A DNA stretch of 64,000 bases from Dermatophagoides farinae (Eukaryota; Arthropoda; Arachnida; Sarcoptiformes; Pyroglyphidae): NCBI RefSeq assembly GCF_024713945.1, contig NC_134677.1, forward strand, positions 5,583,001 through 5,647,000. The letters are read 5' to 3'. Positions 1 through 14,009 of the stretch are shown here, one piece after another; the stretch's first letter is position 1, and the number at the start of each line of letters is the position of its first letter. A model generated the notes under the pieces. It ran no database searches and was not told where the DNA came from. It worked only from the letters and a program-made list of their open reading frames with translations. The position numbers and the translations under genes were made by a program.

Positions 1-352
1 GAATCGCTTTGATTAATTGTTTTCGAACATTGTTAAAAATTTTATTTTGTTCTTGAAAATGTCCTATCAAAAAATTGTTGAATTCTAAATTCTGAATAAG
101 TTAGTCAAAATTACTTTGAATGCAATGATCATTACCTTTGTTGACTCTTTTCAATTCGGCATCTTTTTCTAACAGTTTGGCTTCCCATTCTGCTTCTTTT
201 TTACGCATTTTTTCTCGGAGCTCAATTGTGGGATCATCTTTCAATTTTTTTCGATGTTCTTGCAGGTTTGTTTCGCATTTGAATTCAAAAATTTTTCGAA
301 TAAGCGTTTCGTAATCTTGGTCTTTTTTACTGCTAGCCATAACGAATTTCAT
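1..352 (-). CDS. Partial coiled-coil protein, runs off left edge
   Basis: This is a minus-strand gene whose 5' part lies in the window. I read exon 1 as 352..136 and exon 2 as 84 to the edge, joined by a GT..AG intron of 51 nt that keeps the frame (phase 1). The first ATG is at 352; a second in-frame ATG at 340 begins MASSKKDQDYETL and is an equally good start. The product is charged and helix-forming, with segments such as ELREKMRKKEAEWEAKLLEK, and stays open through exon 2 (FNNFLIGHFQEQNKIF). That heptad-like pattern suggests a coiled coil. I do not recognise the family; a septin-like coiled-coil tail is a weak possibility only. No signal peptide or membrane segment is visible. Confidence 0.5.
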
Positions 353-570
353 TAATACCCAAACTAAAACTGATATATTTGAAATCGAACGTTGTTCGCG
401 GAAATTGAATCTTTATTTATTCCTAATCTACGTCAACAAACCGGTTACGTCTAAATAGTTTAAAAATTATGATTTATCATTAAATAGTTTGCCAGAGTTT
501 CCAAAACTTTTTCGACCGAAGATCGGCTGGAACGTGGAACATTGATAATTTGTTCGAAATGATGAAAGAC

Positions 571-609
571 CAGTACCTGTGGGTATGGACCCCAGTTTGA
601 GAAGCTCTG
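571..609. mobile_element. Short hAT-like terminal fragment
   Basis: This 39-bp stretch begins CAG and ends CTG. Its reverse complement starts CAGAGCTTCTCAAACTGGGG, closely matching the consensus ends of hAT DNA transposons (CAGNGNTTCTCAAACTGGGG). The flanking octamers (tgaaagac and gtatatct) do not match, so there is no target duplication and no intact element. It is most simply a leftover end of an old insertion between two genes. Its sequence differs from the other hAT element in this window, so it is a different family. Confidence 0.4.
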
Positions 610-1037
610 GTATATCTGTTATATTGCGAATGAATTTAGAAACTTTCCATAAACAATGTGACTACTACACGTAATTGTTTTTCACTTTGTTGATAATTCA
701 ATCATCATCAATTTTGATTGTTAATTTTACACAAGAATTTGTCTCTACAATATAATCATTAGTTCATACCGAATTTTTCATTATTGTCAACAATATCTTG
801 TGAAATCTTTTACTGTTTGATTGAACGTAATTTATATCGAAGTTGCATTTTATTTCTCACAATAAATAAATTAATCTTATTGCTTTTATTAGGATTATAA
901 TCAAATCATGACACAACAAATGTATTAAAGAAATAGCTACAATACAATACAATGTTCTATTGTTGCTTAATAAACAATCGATATTGCCACCAACATCAGA
1001 TCGATCCTATGGATCATAAAAATATCCGAATTTGATA

Positions 1038-3376
<2,339 letters not shown>

Positions 3377-3702
3377 TTTAAAAATGAATATAAATTCTGG
3401 CCATGGTCGCGTCTCTCTAAGTCTAAATATTTTCATTGTCAATACATACACACACTCATAAATAATTGGGAGGAAGACTGTAAATTTGTTATTATTTTTA
3501 CACATTTTTCAGCCAATTTGTCTAATTAATAAAATTTAAGAAATAATTGATTATTACCTTTAAAAGACCTGAATTTCTTTTGTGTTGTTGAAACTTGCAA
3601 CATATTAACTTGGAAAAATCGAAATTGAACTTTGGATCATCTTTAATGTTTTTTTTGCCATGTTCAGTTCAATTATGCTCCTTATTTGCACATTTTTCAA
3701 AT

Positions 3703-4658
3703 ATGATGGCTGAAGAAAATCAAAATTTAGTAAAGATCAAACGACCCAAGATCATCCTATGTGATATCGAAGGTACAACCACAGCAATAACATTCGTTAA
3801 AGAAAAACTATTTCCTTATGTTCGTGCCAAACTTCGTAATTATTTGATTGAAACCTGGGACACAGACACTACTCGAAACGATATAAAGCTTTTATTCGAA
3901 CAATATCAAAAGGATATGATCGATGATCAGCTGTTTGATCTTAGAATTGGCAATAATTGTTCTTTCGACATTGATACCGTTTGCGTCTATGTCGATTGGT
4001 TGATGGATCATGATCGAAAAGTTGGACCATTGAAGCAATTGCAAGGTCATGTTTGGGAAAATGGCTACAATACTGGACAAATTCTCGGACAGTAAGTTTT
4101 CATTTCATAACATTTAATTAATCGAATTCTTATTAGTGTTTATGACGATGTATCTCGATGCTTTCGTCGATGGACTTCAAAATTCAATGTTAAAATTGGA
4201 ATCTACTCCTCTGGAAGTGTATTGGCTCAAAAACTTTTGTTTTCACATAGCATTCACGGAGACTTGACACCTGTCAGTATTAAACCTAATTAACTATAAT
4301 AGTGACATTATTTATCATTTCCCAAATTTTGTTCATTCAGTTCATTTCGTATTATTTTGATACAAACATTGGCCCAAAGCAATCAACCGATAGCTACAGA
4401 TTGATTACCGAGAAAGTAGGTTCATCTGCAACTGACATTGTCTTCCTTACGGACGTCCCAAAAGGTTGGTTATTATTATCCAAAGAATGTTTGTTCTTAA
4501 TTCAGTGTTTGATAAATTCAATAGAAGCCAAAGCAGCAAAAGAATCTGGTATGATGGCAATTTTATCAGAGCGTGATGGAATTTTCCTCACCCCAGATGA
4601 CAAACATACATTTAATTCGATAACAAGTTTTGATAAAATTATTTTTCTAGAATTTTAA
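3703..4658 (+). CDS. ENOPH1: Enolase-phosphatase E1 (MASA)
   Basis: Four exons: 3703..4091, 4137..4272, 4341..4464 and 4525..4658; 260 aa, matching human ENOPH1 (261). This HAD-family enzyme of the methionine salvage pathway enolises and dephosphorylates 2,3-diketo-5-methylthiopentyl-1-phosphate. The HAD nucleophile motif is CDIEGTTT near the N-terminus. Further family landmarks are ALKQLQGH-like PLKQLQGHVWENGY, the motif-II region IYSSGSVLAQKLLF, YYFDTNIGPKQSTDSY and FLTDVPK before the last exon. I chose the tandem ATGs at 3703 because they give the family-typical N-terminus. An in-frame ATG at 3595 would add 36 residues that do not look conserved. The first intron is only 45 nt. A polyadenylation hexamer lies at 4672, 14 nt after the stop. 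Confidence 0.93.
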
Positions 4659-4835
4659 AGATTAAAATGCAAATAAATACTGACTTGTAATAAATTTTTT
4701 ATGGCTCATGATATAATGACTTTCACATGATGTAGCAATGTCGTTTCTAGTGCCAATTACAATAAAATTTTGATAATTATGTGGATATCTCATATAACGA
4801 ATCTAAATCCTCATACGTGTCTACTCTGATGAAAA

Positions 4836-6520
4836 ATGGCATATGAACCACAAAAAACTGACCTAATCAAATATGCAAATGGGTTGAATAAATTGATTAG
4901 AGATTTCGATGAAATATATCGACAACAACATTGTCATCCATATCAACAATTGTATCAATATATGGAGCAAATCATCTCAGAAATCATAAAGATTCAATGG
5001 AACATCATACACCTGTTGAATGAATGGAAACGTTCGCAACAAAAATCAATTATTGTCGGAACAATTGATATGTCCATTTTTGATGATATTCAAAGATGCA
5101 ATACATTCATCATCAAATTCTATTTAAATTTTTTAACGGTAAATGAAATGTGTAATAATGAATGGTTTTCGAATTTCTCACAGGAAATCGGACATCAATT
5201 ACAATCATTGCTGCAGAATGCATTCGTAGTTATAGAGCAACCATGTTCAAATATTCTGAAACACGATCCATTGACTATTATTTCTAATGCAAAGTTTGAG
5301 GTGAAAATCGGTCTACTCTTTAGCTATCAATTGGTAAGACCAATTTTTGAAAATCTGTCATGTTAAGGTAAACAATCATTTTCTAGTTACCCAATAATTG
5401 CAAGAAATGGCTCGAATCTTTGGATATGCGACTTTTAGCTGAAGATGAAATCCGTTTAGTTATGAATGAAGGACTAGATGCGATTCGACTTCGAAAATCA
5501 TCATTTAACATAATCAACAAAGTGGAACCAATATTGAACATTGAAAATGAAATCTTGACCATTATGATTACATGCAACCTTAAAGTGGACATCAATCGTC
5601 GTGGTCATAATCCAAAAGCCATACCAGTGACAGAGAATAAATTCAAATTCATCTTTTGGCTTGGCATTGATTTTCCGGGGCTGAAATTTACATTGCATGT
5701 AAGTAATTGTTAGCAGAAGAATTTTGTTTTATCTTGATTTTTATTTGCGTTTTCATATGTGACTTGGCAGACATTTTCATTGCCAGTAAATGTACTTAGT
5801 CGTAAAGATTATCGTAATTCATATGCAACAATCATCTGGGATAATGCGTTTGCAGTAGATAATCGTAAAATGTTTGAAACCCGTACATCGGTTGCATGGT
5901 CCGAACTGGCCATCGTTTTGAATGAAAAATTTCATAAAGATGTAGGCGTCTATCTAAGCCAGGAACATTTGAATTTTATTCGCACAATGATACCGAACGG
6001 TAATGAATATAATAAAGATTTGATAACTTGGGAACAATTTGCCAAAACACCATTACCGATGAGGCAGTTTACATTTTTCGAATGGTTCTACAAGATTCTT
6101 ATTCTGGTTCGTGATTACCTCAAAAAAATGTATACCGATGGTCTCATTCATGGATTCATTTCGTCAGAAATGTCTGAGAAACTACTGCAAGGATGTATAG
6201 ATGGCACATTTTTGATTCGATTCAGCGAAACATTTTGCGGTGCCATCACCGTTGCTTATGTCCAGAACAGAAAATTTGACAAACTATTACCATGGGATTT
6301 GGATCGATTAAAAAAAATGTCCGTTTCACATACGATCAAATCTGCTGATTTTCTTCTTTATCTTTATCCAAATATACCTAAAAATGATGTTTTTTGCAAA
6401 TATTATGTTCATAATAATGGAATGATCCGATCGATTACCGGTAAAGATTATAGTTGTGATACCGATATTGCCACACAGGTTTCACCTATCAATGATATCG
6501 AACAAATTAGCAACTCATAA
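4836..6520 (+). CDS. Divergent STAT transcription factor lacking the N-terminal domain
   Basis: Three exons: 4836..5333, 5387..5698 and 5771..6520; 519 aa, against about 750-850 for usual STATs. Visible in order: the second half of the coiled-coil domain (LLNEWKRSQQ matches the STAT EWKRRQQ segment); the DNA-binding domain (IPVTENKFKFIF, then TFSLPVNVLSRKDY, then ATIIWDNAFA); a linker; and an SH2 domain with the phosphotyrosine-binding Arg retained in GTFLIRFSET. After the SH2 (FCKYYVHNNGMIR), a Tyr in GKDYSCDT sits about where the activating phosphotyrosine of STATs falls. The STAT N-terminal oligomerisation domain and the C-terminal activation domain are absent. Only 177 bp separate this start from the ENOPH1 stop, so a missed N-terminal exon is very unlikely. 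The family function is JAK-activated transcription; whether this form is activated that way is inference. Confidence 0.88.
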
Positions 6521-7547
6521 AATTTAAAGTTTTATCCATTTAAATTTGCTCAATTTTCATAGATTTTACTTAAAGAATTGATTAAATTTTTTTCATGTCA
6601 TTCATCTTTTTTAGCCATAAAACATGTGGAAAAATTTTTCATACTTTTTTAGTTTACATTGAAACAAACAAACCATATTAAAACGGTTTGAGCATTATTT
6701 GGGCGATCAAAATGATAGGTTTTTTTATTTGCGATTAGATTATGGATAAAAGAAAAAAATTTTCAAATCAGCAAATCGCGAATAACGGATCAAAGTACAG
6801 TTATATCCGCGACATTAAAAACGTACTATTTGAACAGAACATTACGTTATTTTGATTGCGACCTGATTGTTTCTTTACGCTTCAAATCAATATAAATAAA
6901 TCAACCAGAGAACATCCAAAACACAGTTTGCAAGAGAGATAAATCTTCAAATGCCACAGCTGACTTCTGAGTAGAGCATTTCATATACACCACAGCCAGA
7001 ATAAGAAAATTTTCCAAGTGCTAAAAACTATCAAAATAACTTGTCTGGCAAGATATTTTCTTTTGCCATTCAATTTATGGTTACTGTTATTTTGATCGAG
7101 CTTGTTTTTTCCGATCCAATACACAAAGCCGTTCATGATAACAACAAAAAGAGCCAATCATTTAATGAGTTAATGAATGTACCTTGAATTTAGGACAGGA
7201 GAATATAATACACAAAATTGACTCTTTCAAATGTGAAATCAGAAATTTTCTTTTTCTGGACTTTCCTTAAATAGCTACATTTTTTTCTAGCAACGATCCA
7301 AATGGTAAGTGTGTATATATCAATATTTATATTGTGATGTGTGATTTCCGATTAATTTTTCTTGTTCTCTTTTAATTTTTGATCCAAAATTAAAGATCCA
7401 AGATGAATGAATGGAAAACAATGTGATAATAGATCCACGATGATAATTTGTCGAGACATTATGAATTTACAAATTGTTTTCAATACAAGATATTCAAAAA
7501 TTTTATTTAACATCGCAGTTTTCTAACATAAAAGCATTAATTAGAAA
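6521..7547. other. Intergenic spacer, STAT to RIC1
   Basis: This A+T-rich kilobase contains no convincing exon, RNA gene or transposon end on either strand. It presumably holds the STAT 3' untranslated region and the RIC1 promoter. No clear promoter motif could be assigned. Confidence 0.6.
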
Positions 7548-10500
7548 ATGTATTTCCCAATCGGATGGCCGCAAACATTAAATTTATGTAATCAGACATG
7601 TTATCGAATTGATGCAATTTTGGCCAACAACGATCAATCATTGTTTTTATTACTATCTGATGCACATTTTTCCATTTGGTTTTGTCGACCAACTGTTCAA
7701 ATTGTTCATTATGAAAGAACAAATGATTCAATGAAAAAATATGGCTCAAACGTATCGGCTGTTTGGCGTTCCGATTCGACACAAATTGTCATACAGACTG
7801 CCAATGATTTTCTTCTATTCTATCAAGTGATTATAAATGATCAGGATGTTATGCCAATCATCGAACCAAAGTAATAGTTTATGAAATTATAATTTTTGCA
7901 GTTAAAACTCTAAATTTTTACAGGAATAACGTTGCCAATGATTCGATTCTCGAAGAGAACAAGGTTCCTTGTTTATTCATACAGCTTATGAATTCTTTAA
8001 AAATTAATGATGGAATCTCATGGTATGCTGCTTGTTTGTTTTATATCTTGTTTTAATGCAACTTTCGTAATTGTTTTCAGCATGATGGCAGCTGAAGAGG
8101 AGATGGTCATTGCAACCAAAACTGGCCTGTTGAGTGGAATCGAATGGAATGGCCAACCCGATGATAAATTTCATTACAATATTTCTGTGCCTCAAAATCA
8201 TCATCATCATCATATGATGGCGAAAAAATCACCCGACCTAAATCTACCGTCGTCATCACATTCAAATCATATAATTGATTTCAAATATTCAACTATTATT
8301 GGAGGTTTTTCGCTTGTTTTCTCAAATGGACTTGGCGCATTTTTGCCTTTAAATGATCAAACATCGACGACTACATATAATCATTTGCAAATGATCGGCC
8401 ATATAGATAATGCCCTATGTACAGCCATTAATCATAAATATGCATTCATTGTGTTCGGATTACTTTCATCCGAAGCAATTGCCTGTGATTTCGATGAAGT
8501 CGATCGCCGATTTGTCATCTCATTCCGAATGACCCTTCCACCAAATGTTTACCCCGATGCTGAGAAAATTCTCGGTTCCCTTATTTCGCTTCAATGGACA
8601 CCTGATTCAACAGTTTTAGCTACGATCTGGGAAAATGGTGATTTTGCACTATGGTCGGTTTTCGGTTCTTTACTCATTTATTCAATTTCTTGGTATAATT
8701 CGCTTGATATCCGTAATGAGTTTAATCAAAATCCTTTTAAAGTGTCAGCCCTTGCCTTTGGCAAGGAAGGATTCCATTTATGGATGGTAGAAAGGTATGT
8801 TTTTGTTTATTGCATTTTTATCACATTTTAATCATTCGTTTATAGAGAAAACTCAAATGGATCATCTAACCGAGTGTGCAAATTATTATTAGCGAAAAGT
8901 GTTCTAACCGTCAATCCTTGCTCGTCTATAAATCTTGAAGCCGTTCTTTTGGCTTCGGAAGATCGAATTTTTGTCGGTGGAAATAAAAACTCATCGTTGA
9001 TTGCTCAAAATCAAAAATTTGATGGTGGTGAAAAAAATATCGACAACGAGATTTTATTGAAACAAGAAAAATCTTTAAGTAACGTTATTTTATCTGAACA
9101 AGAATCAAATGCTGTCGATTCATTTCAATGGATCACTGTTTCATTGCCACAAAGTTATCTGGATACGAACTGGCCCATTCGTTTGTTTGCCATTGACCAT
9201 CAAACGTTGCAGAATATTGCTATCGCTGGTATTAACGGCTTAGCTATGTATTCTCTAATTCATCGACGATGGAAATTGTTCGGCAATGAAAATCACGAAA
9301 GAGATGTTACTGTCACTGGTGGTTTCCTTTGGTACTACGATTATTTAATAGCTGGTTGTTATAACCTCAGTGAAAATTGGTAAGATTTGTTACTCGATTT
9401 AAAACAAACCATTTATTATTATTGTTTTCTAGTTCCGAAATCAGAGCCTATTCACATCGAAACAAGCTAGACAATTCGAATGCCAAAATCCTTTCAGTTG
9501 ATCATGAAGTGCAATTACTATCATTGTATCAGAATCGATTGCTTGCACTTTGTTCTGATGGTACAATCTATCTGTATGATCTTCATTTATTTAAACGTAA
9601 CCATCATTATTCGACCATTCACCATCGTCATTCACATCATCAGGATTCTCAAGATTATGATCTAAACATTTCAGCACCCATTAGGGTCATTTTGAATAAT
9701 TTGGAAATATTTCCCGATTGTGTTACATTGTGCCTTTTAACGGATCTTCATGTTGACATGTACAATAGTTCAATCTTTAACATTCATCACACACTATCAA
9801 TTCCATCGTCATCAACAACAACACTTAATGAATCAATCAGTCATCGTGTTGTTAAGCAAAATCCCTCTTCCTCATCATCATCACGTTCACATTCAATTTT
9901 GATCAATATTTGTGGCCGAGTTTTGTTGCTCGAAATGGACATCGATACTTCGAAATTGCCGCCATTTTCTTCCGATGATGAAGATGATGATAATGATGTT
10001 GATGGCCAAACTATAAACCATAGTCAAAATGGCAATTCCAATAAAAGCAACAACAATAGATTCGTCAATGCTGTTCATACCAACGGCAGTGATAATAATC
10101 AGATAATACGTTTTAAAAAAGTTGTGAAACTTGCTTCAAACGTGGAAAATCTTTGGCTTCTTCCACATGACGATGTTCAACTGCAGGCTTTCTTACGATC
10201 ATCGCAACAAAGTGATAACATGAAAGTTTTATCTCAGCAACAATTACGACCACATTTAGAGACATCACTTTATTTGTCTTGTGGTTGTCATGGTATGGCT
10301 ATCTGGCTTTCACTTGAACATTCAATAAGGCCTTATGGTTCATCTTTAATGAGAAAAAGTGATGTCAACAAAAGTAATAATGATAACGAACATACCTACA
10401 TATCGAAAAGGATCATGTTACCATTTCAGGAAATCGGATCAGCGATATATCCATTGGCGATTCGATTTCGTGAAGCCATCGTTCTTGGTGCTGAATCAGA

Positions 10501-11977
10501 TTTTACTCAACCAAATTTCTCGACGCTATCCCAGCAACAACATAATAATAGTCAGCAATTGTTTTCCGTTATACCCTATTTTGTTGTCAAACGAACATCA
10601 CAAGTCTATCTACATTACATTCTAAGGGAACTACTTCGTCGCAATCTAGGATATCGAGCTTGGGAGATTGCTAACACTTGTTCAACATTGCCACATTTCG
10701 TTCATTCTCTAGAACTCCTGTTACATGGAGTGTTGGAAGAAGAAGCTAGTAGTTCACAGCCCATTCCTGATGCGTTATTGCCTCGAGTTGTCGATTTCAT
10801 TCGAGCTTTTCCCGTATTCCTTCAGACAGTCATTCATTGTGCAAGGAAAACAGAATTAGCATTATGGCCTCATTTGTTTTCGATTGTCGGCTCACCTAAA
10901 GATCTTTTTCAACAATGTATACTCGAAGGACAACTTGATACCGCATCCAGTTATATAATTGTGTTGCAAAACCTTGAAAAACCAGAAGTCGCTTCAAAAT
11001 GCGTATCACGATTATTGCAAGCTGCACGAGTAGCCGGATGTTGGGTCACTGTTAAAGAATTGAAGCGCTTTCTGCGAGCCACCAACCAAACTGAAGAAAA
11101 TCAAGATCCAACAAGCGATAATTCTCAACATCAAACCAGAACTAGAAGTAATAGTGTTCAACATTCTTATCATCATCATCAACCACAAGCAACTGATAAA
11201 CTTGAAGAAATGTCTGTACCATTATCGGCACCAATTATCACAGGCACTAATCACAATGGTACTAGTTTAATAATAGGTTCGGGCAACAATCGTGATTCAC
11301 GAAAGCCGATGATTTCTGATCGTACGAAATCAATAAATCGAGCAATGCCAGGTAGAGCAGCCATGTCATCAACAATTGATACAAATCAACCGATGCCAGA
11401 TAAATGTTGCATTGAAGAAAATGTCGCGATTAACGAGAATTTAAATCATGGTAATAATGATATTAAAGAGGTTTCAGAAGATTGTTCTCTGAACAATTTT
11501 GATGATCGATCGACGAGTATTATAGTTGATGAAAATAATGAGGATCAGAATAATGGTGCCATAATTAGCGATATTGATAAGTTTAAAATGTCTAATCATT
11601 GCAATGGAACCATCAAAAATTGTCGAGCTTATCCTGGTACCATAATGCGAATGACATCCGATCCGTTAACATTGAATGGTCCGGACAAAAAGTTGAATCA
11701 AACTCTTAAATTTTTGTCAATTTCGGAAACAAATTCATCCGCTTCAAGCATTATGTCATCATCGTGTTCATCATCAACAATATCTTCGGCTTCAATTTCA
11801 TTTTCAATGACCAATCAACAGCAAAAACAAATGCAAGAAAATCATCATCATCATCAATCGATGGGTGAAGCAATGAAAGAAAATAATCATCATGAACATC
11901 ATAGACAACTAAGGCCGTTACGATCTGTTTCTATTGGTCAATCATCTAATAATCATGAACAATGTACAATATTTTAA
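7548..11977 (+). CDS. RIC1: RIC1 homologue, Rab6A-GEF complex subunit
   Basis: Five exons: 7548..7870, 7924..8022, 8081..8794, 8846..9379 and 9433..11977; 1404 aa. The N-terminal WD40-like half matches RIC1 throughout: MYFPIGWPQTL, LSGIEWNG, FALWSVFGSLL, KSVLTVNPC, YLDTNWPIR, HRRWKLFG and VTGGFLWYYD. Strong RIC1-domain blocks follow: ISKRIMLPFQ, VVKRTSQVYLHYILRELL, LLLHGVLEEEA, FLQTVIHCARKTELALWPHL, GSPKDLF and LDTASSYIIVLQNLEKP. RIC1 with RGP1 activates Rab6 at the Golgi for endosome-to-Golgi transport. After about residue 1110 (KELKRFLRATNQ) the protein turns into Asn/Ser/His-rich low complexity to the stop. The conserved C-terminal segment of other RIC1 proteins is not seen, and there is no room for it before the convergent FKTN gene. 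An AATAAA lies at 12074. Confidence 0.93.
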
Positions 11978-12160
11978 TTTTCGTAATTGAATCAATTTTT
12001 TGTTTTACTGTGTAAATCTATGATTTTATAAACACAATTATTATTAGAGGGATATTTATTTTTTTTCCTACCAAATAAATTGACGGGTTTTGACTAAAAA
12101 TGTATTTGAGACTCGATAAGAAAATGATATGTGTGCCTGATTTAGTTGCAAACTTTTTTG

Positions 12161-13803
12161 CTAAACATTAGGCATCGGAATTAGTCTTATGGTTTCGGAC
12201 CATTCATTTGGATCCCATTGACCATTAGGTCGAACATTAGGCGGACTGGATTTCCAATCCCAATCACGTTGTGGTATTCGCCATTGTTTACCATAATTAG
12301 CTTCAATATATGACTCTGTTTCACAAGGTATCCTTACCAATAGGCCAATAAAATCGGTCCAACAAAGAGTGAATTTGGGAAAATCATATTTAAATTTTAG
12401 ACCAGTTTTAGCTTGCGTACCACCATTCCAATAATGATCTTGTTCACGATAGAAGAAAAAAATGTCTAATTTAAGATCACCCATCAAAAATGATAATTCC
12501 AGTGAATCATTTGGCCGACCAAACCAATGTATTAATGGTATATTATTGATGGAAAATAAATCAACTATTTTTGGTTTAAAATCATCAGCCCACATGCCTA
12601 TGTCGACATCACCACTGTAAACAATAAAATCACATTGACGATAAAAACCGAGTAACGTCCCAGAACTTAGCCAAAAAGGTAGACCTAATTCATGTTCAAT
12701 CAATTGTCGAGCTTTTGTCAACAATGTTTGAGCTTTCTTTCCAAAATTATTTGCTTCAGGAGTTTCATCTTTGGGATTTTCGCTGTAGAATTCATTTGAT
12801 CGTCGACGATCACATTCAATGAATTTTTTATCATTTAAGGGGTTTAGAAATGATTTTGGTGGATGTGGTAGAAAAATCCTTAAACCATCAATGGTTGTCC
12901 GCATTATTTCAGTCCTTCATAAGAATATATCAACATTGAGATTATTTTTTCAACAAAAAAATTTTTTTTTACCAAACATTAAACTTACTTGTCATAGATG
13001 GCACTTGAATATGGCAAGCGAAATTCGGTTTTTTTAAGACCTTGACGATGAAGAATTCGTTCATGATGTTCATTTAATTTGACCGGTGCTTGCCACCAAT
13101 TATTACCTTGAACACGATCATAGAGAATGACAATATGTACAACATGTGATTGCTTTCGGATATCCACTCTTTCATCGGCGATGATAATATGCGTAGGAAT
13201 TGATACATGTAGATTTAAATGCAACAGCGATGAATCAATGTCGTTCAGTGTGATCACACTAAGACTATGATGATCTTTGAGATAATTTCCGAAATGAATG
13301 ACCGTTTCAGGCGTAATCGAATCGGCCAAAGTAGCAAGATGAGTTAAATGACTTTCACCTCTGCAAAATATTCGACATTCTCGGTTTCTTGACAATAATG
13401 AATTAGATGATTGGTGATAGGATATGAAATCGCTGTAGAATTTTCGTTTTGATGAAAAGTGGTGATGATTGACATTTTTAGACGAATAATTTTTTGGCCA
13501 CGATTTTGCAGTATGTAGATAATCACCTTGTTTGATATAATTCAACAACAATTGATCGATAACAAACAATGGTATCTTATATTGTTGTGCTGCTACAGTT
13601 ATTTGATCGAGTATTTTCTAAATGAAAATGATCCAATGGTTAAATGATTGACATGTCTTGACGAGTTATCAATACACACTTACCCAAGCAGTTGGCTCTT
13701 CAACTGTGGCCTGTTTGATTAACAATTTGAATGCAATCAATTGAATTGTAAGAAGAAAACCTGATAACACACAGACTAGAAATACGAATGATGTTTTGAC
13801 CAT
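12161..13803 (-). CDS. FKTN: Fukutin-like ribitol-phosphate transferase
   Basis: Three exons on the minus strand: 13803..13684, 13617..12989 and 12914..12161; 500 aa (human fukutin 461). The first exon encodes a short cytosolic start and a type-II signal anchor (FVFLVCVLSGFLLTIQLIA). The C-terminal LicD/nucleotidyltransferase-like domain is highly conserved: FWLSSGTLLGFYRQC, then the DxD metal motif in YSGDVDIGMW, DSLELSFLMGDLKLDIFFFY, WNGGTQAKTGLKFKY, FPKFTLCWTDF, ETESYIEANYGKQW and DWDWKSSPPNVRPNG. Fukutin adds the first ribitol-5-phosphate to the O-mannosyl glycan of alpha-dystroglycan in the Golgi. The start ATG heads the hydrophobic anchor. The gene converges on RIC1, with stops 183 bp apart and overlapping poly(A) hexamers between them. 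It diverges from the RING-CH gene. Confidence 0.94.
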
Positions 13804-14009
13804 TTCCTCCTGAAGACACTATTGTGTCAATCAACATCGAGAACCATTACTCACATTTGTGCATTAGTTTTTGCAAAATATTGGGTCAGTTTACCAAAAA
13901 AAAATTCAAAAGATGGCAGGATATAATTCATTGTTGAAATTTTTAATAATAAAAAAATTTAGTTTTATAAACCGATTACTTTCTAAATGTTTTTCTTAAT
14001 TAAGAGAAA
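13804..14009. promoter_or_regulatory. Shared upstream region of FKTN and RING-CH gene
   Basis: Only 206 bp separate the divergent start codons of FKTN (13803, minus) and the RING-CH gene (14010, plus). Both promoters must lie here or overlap the coding ends. I see no definite TATA element; the bidirectional role is inferred from spacing alone. Confidence 0.45.

Noticed and set aside
3595-3702. ENOPH1 start at the upstream ATG 3595
   Set aside because: The extra 36 residues do not align with the family, whereas the ATG pair at 3703 gives the normal length of 260 aa.
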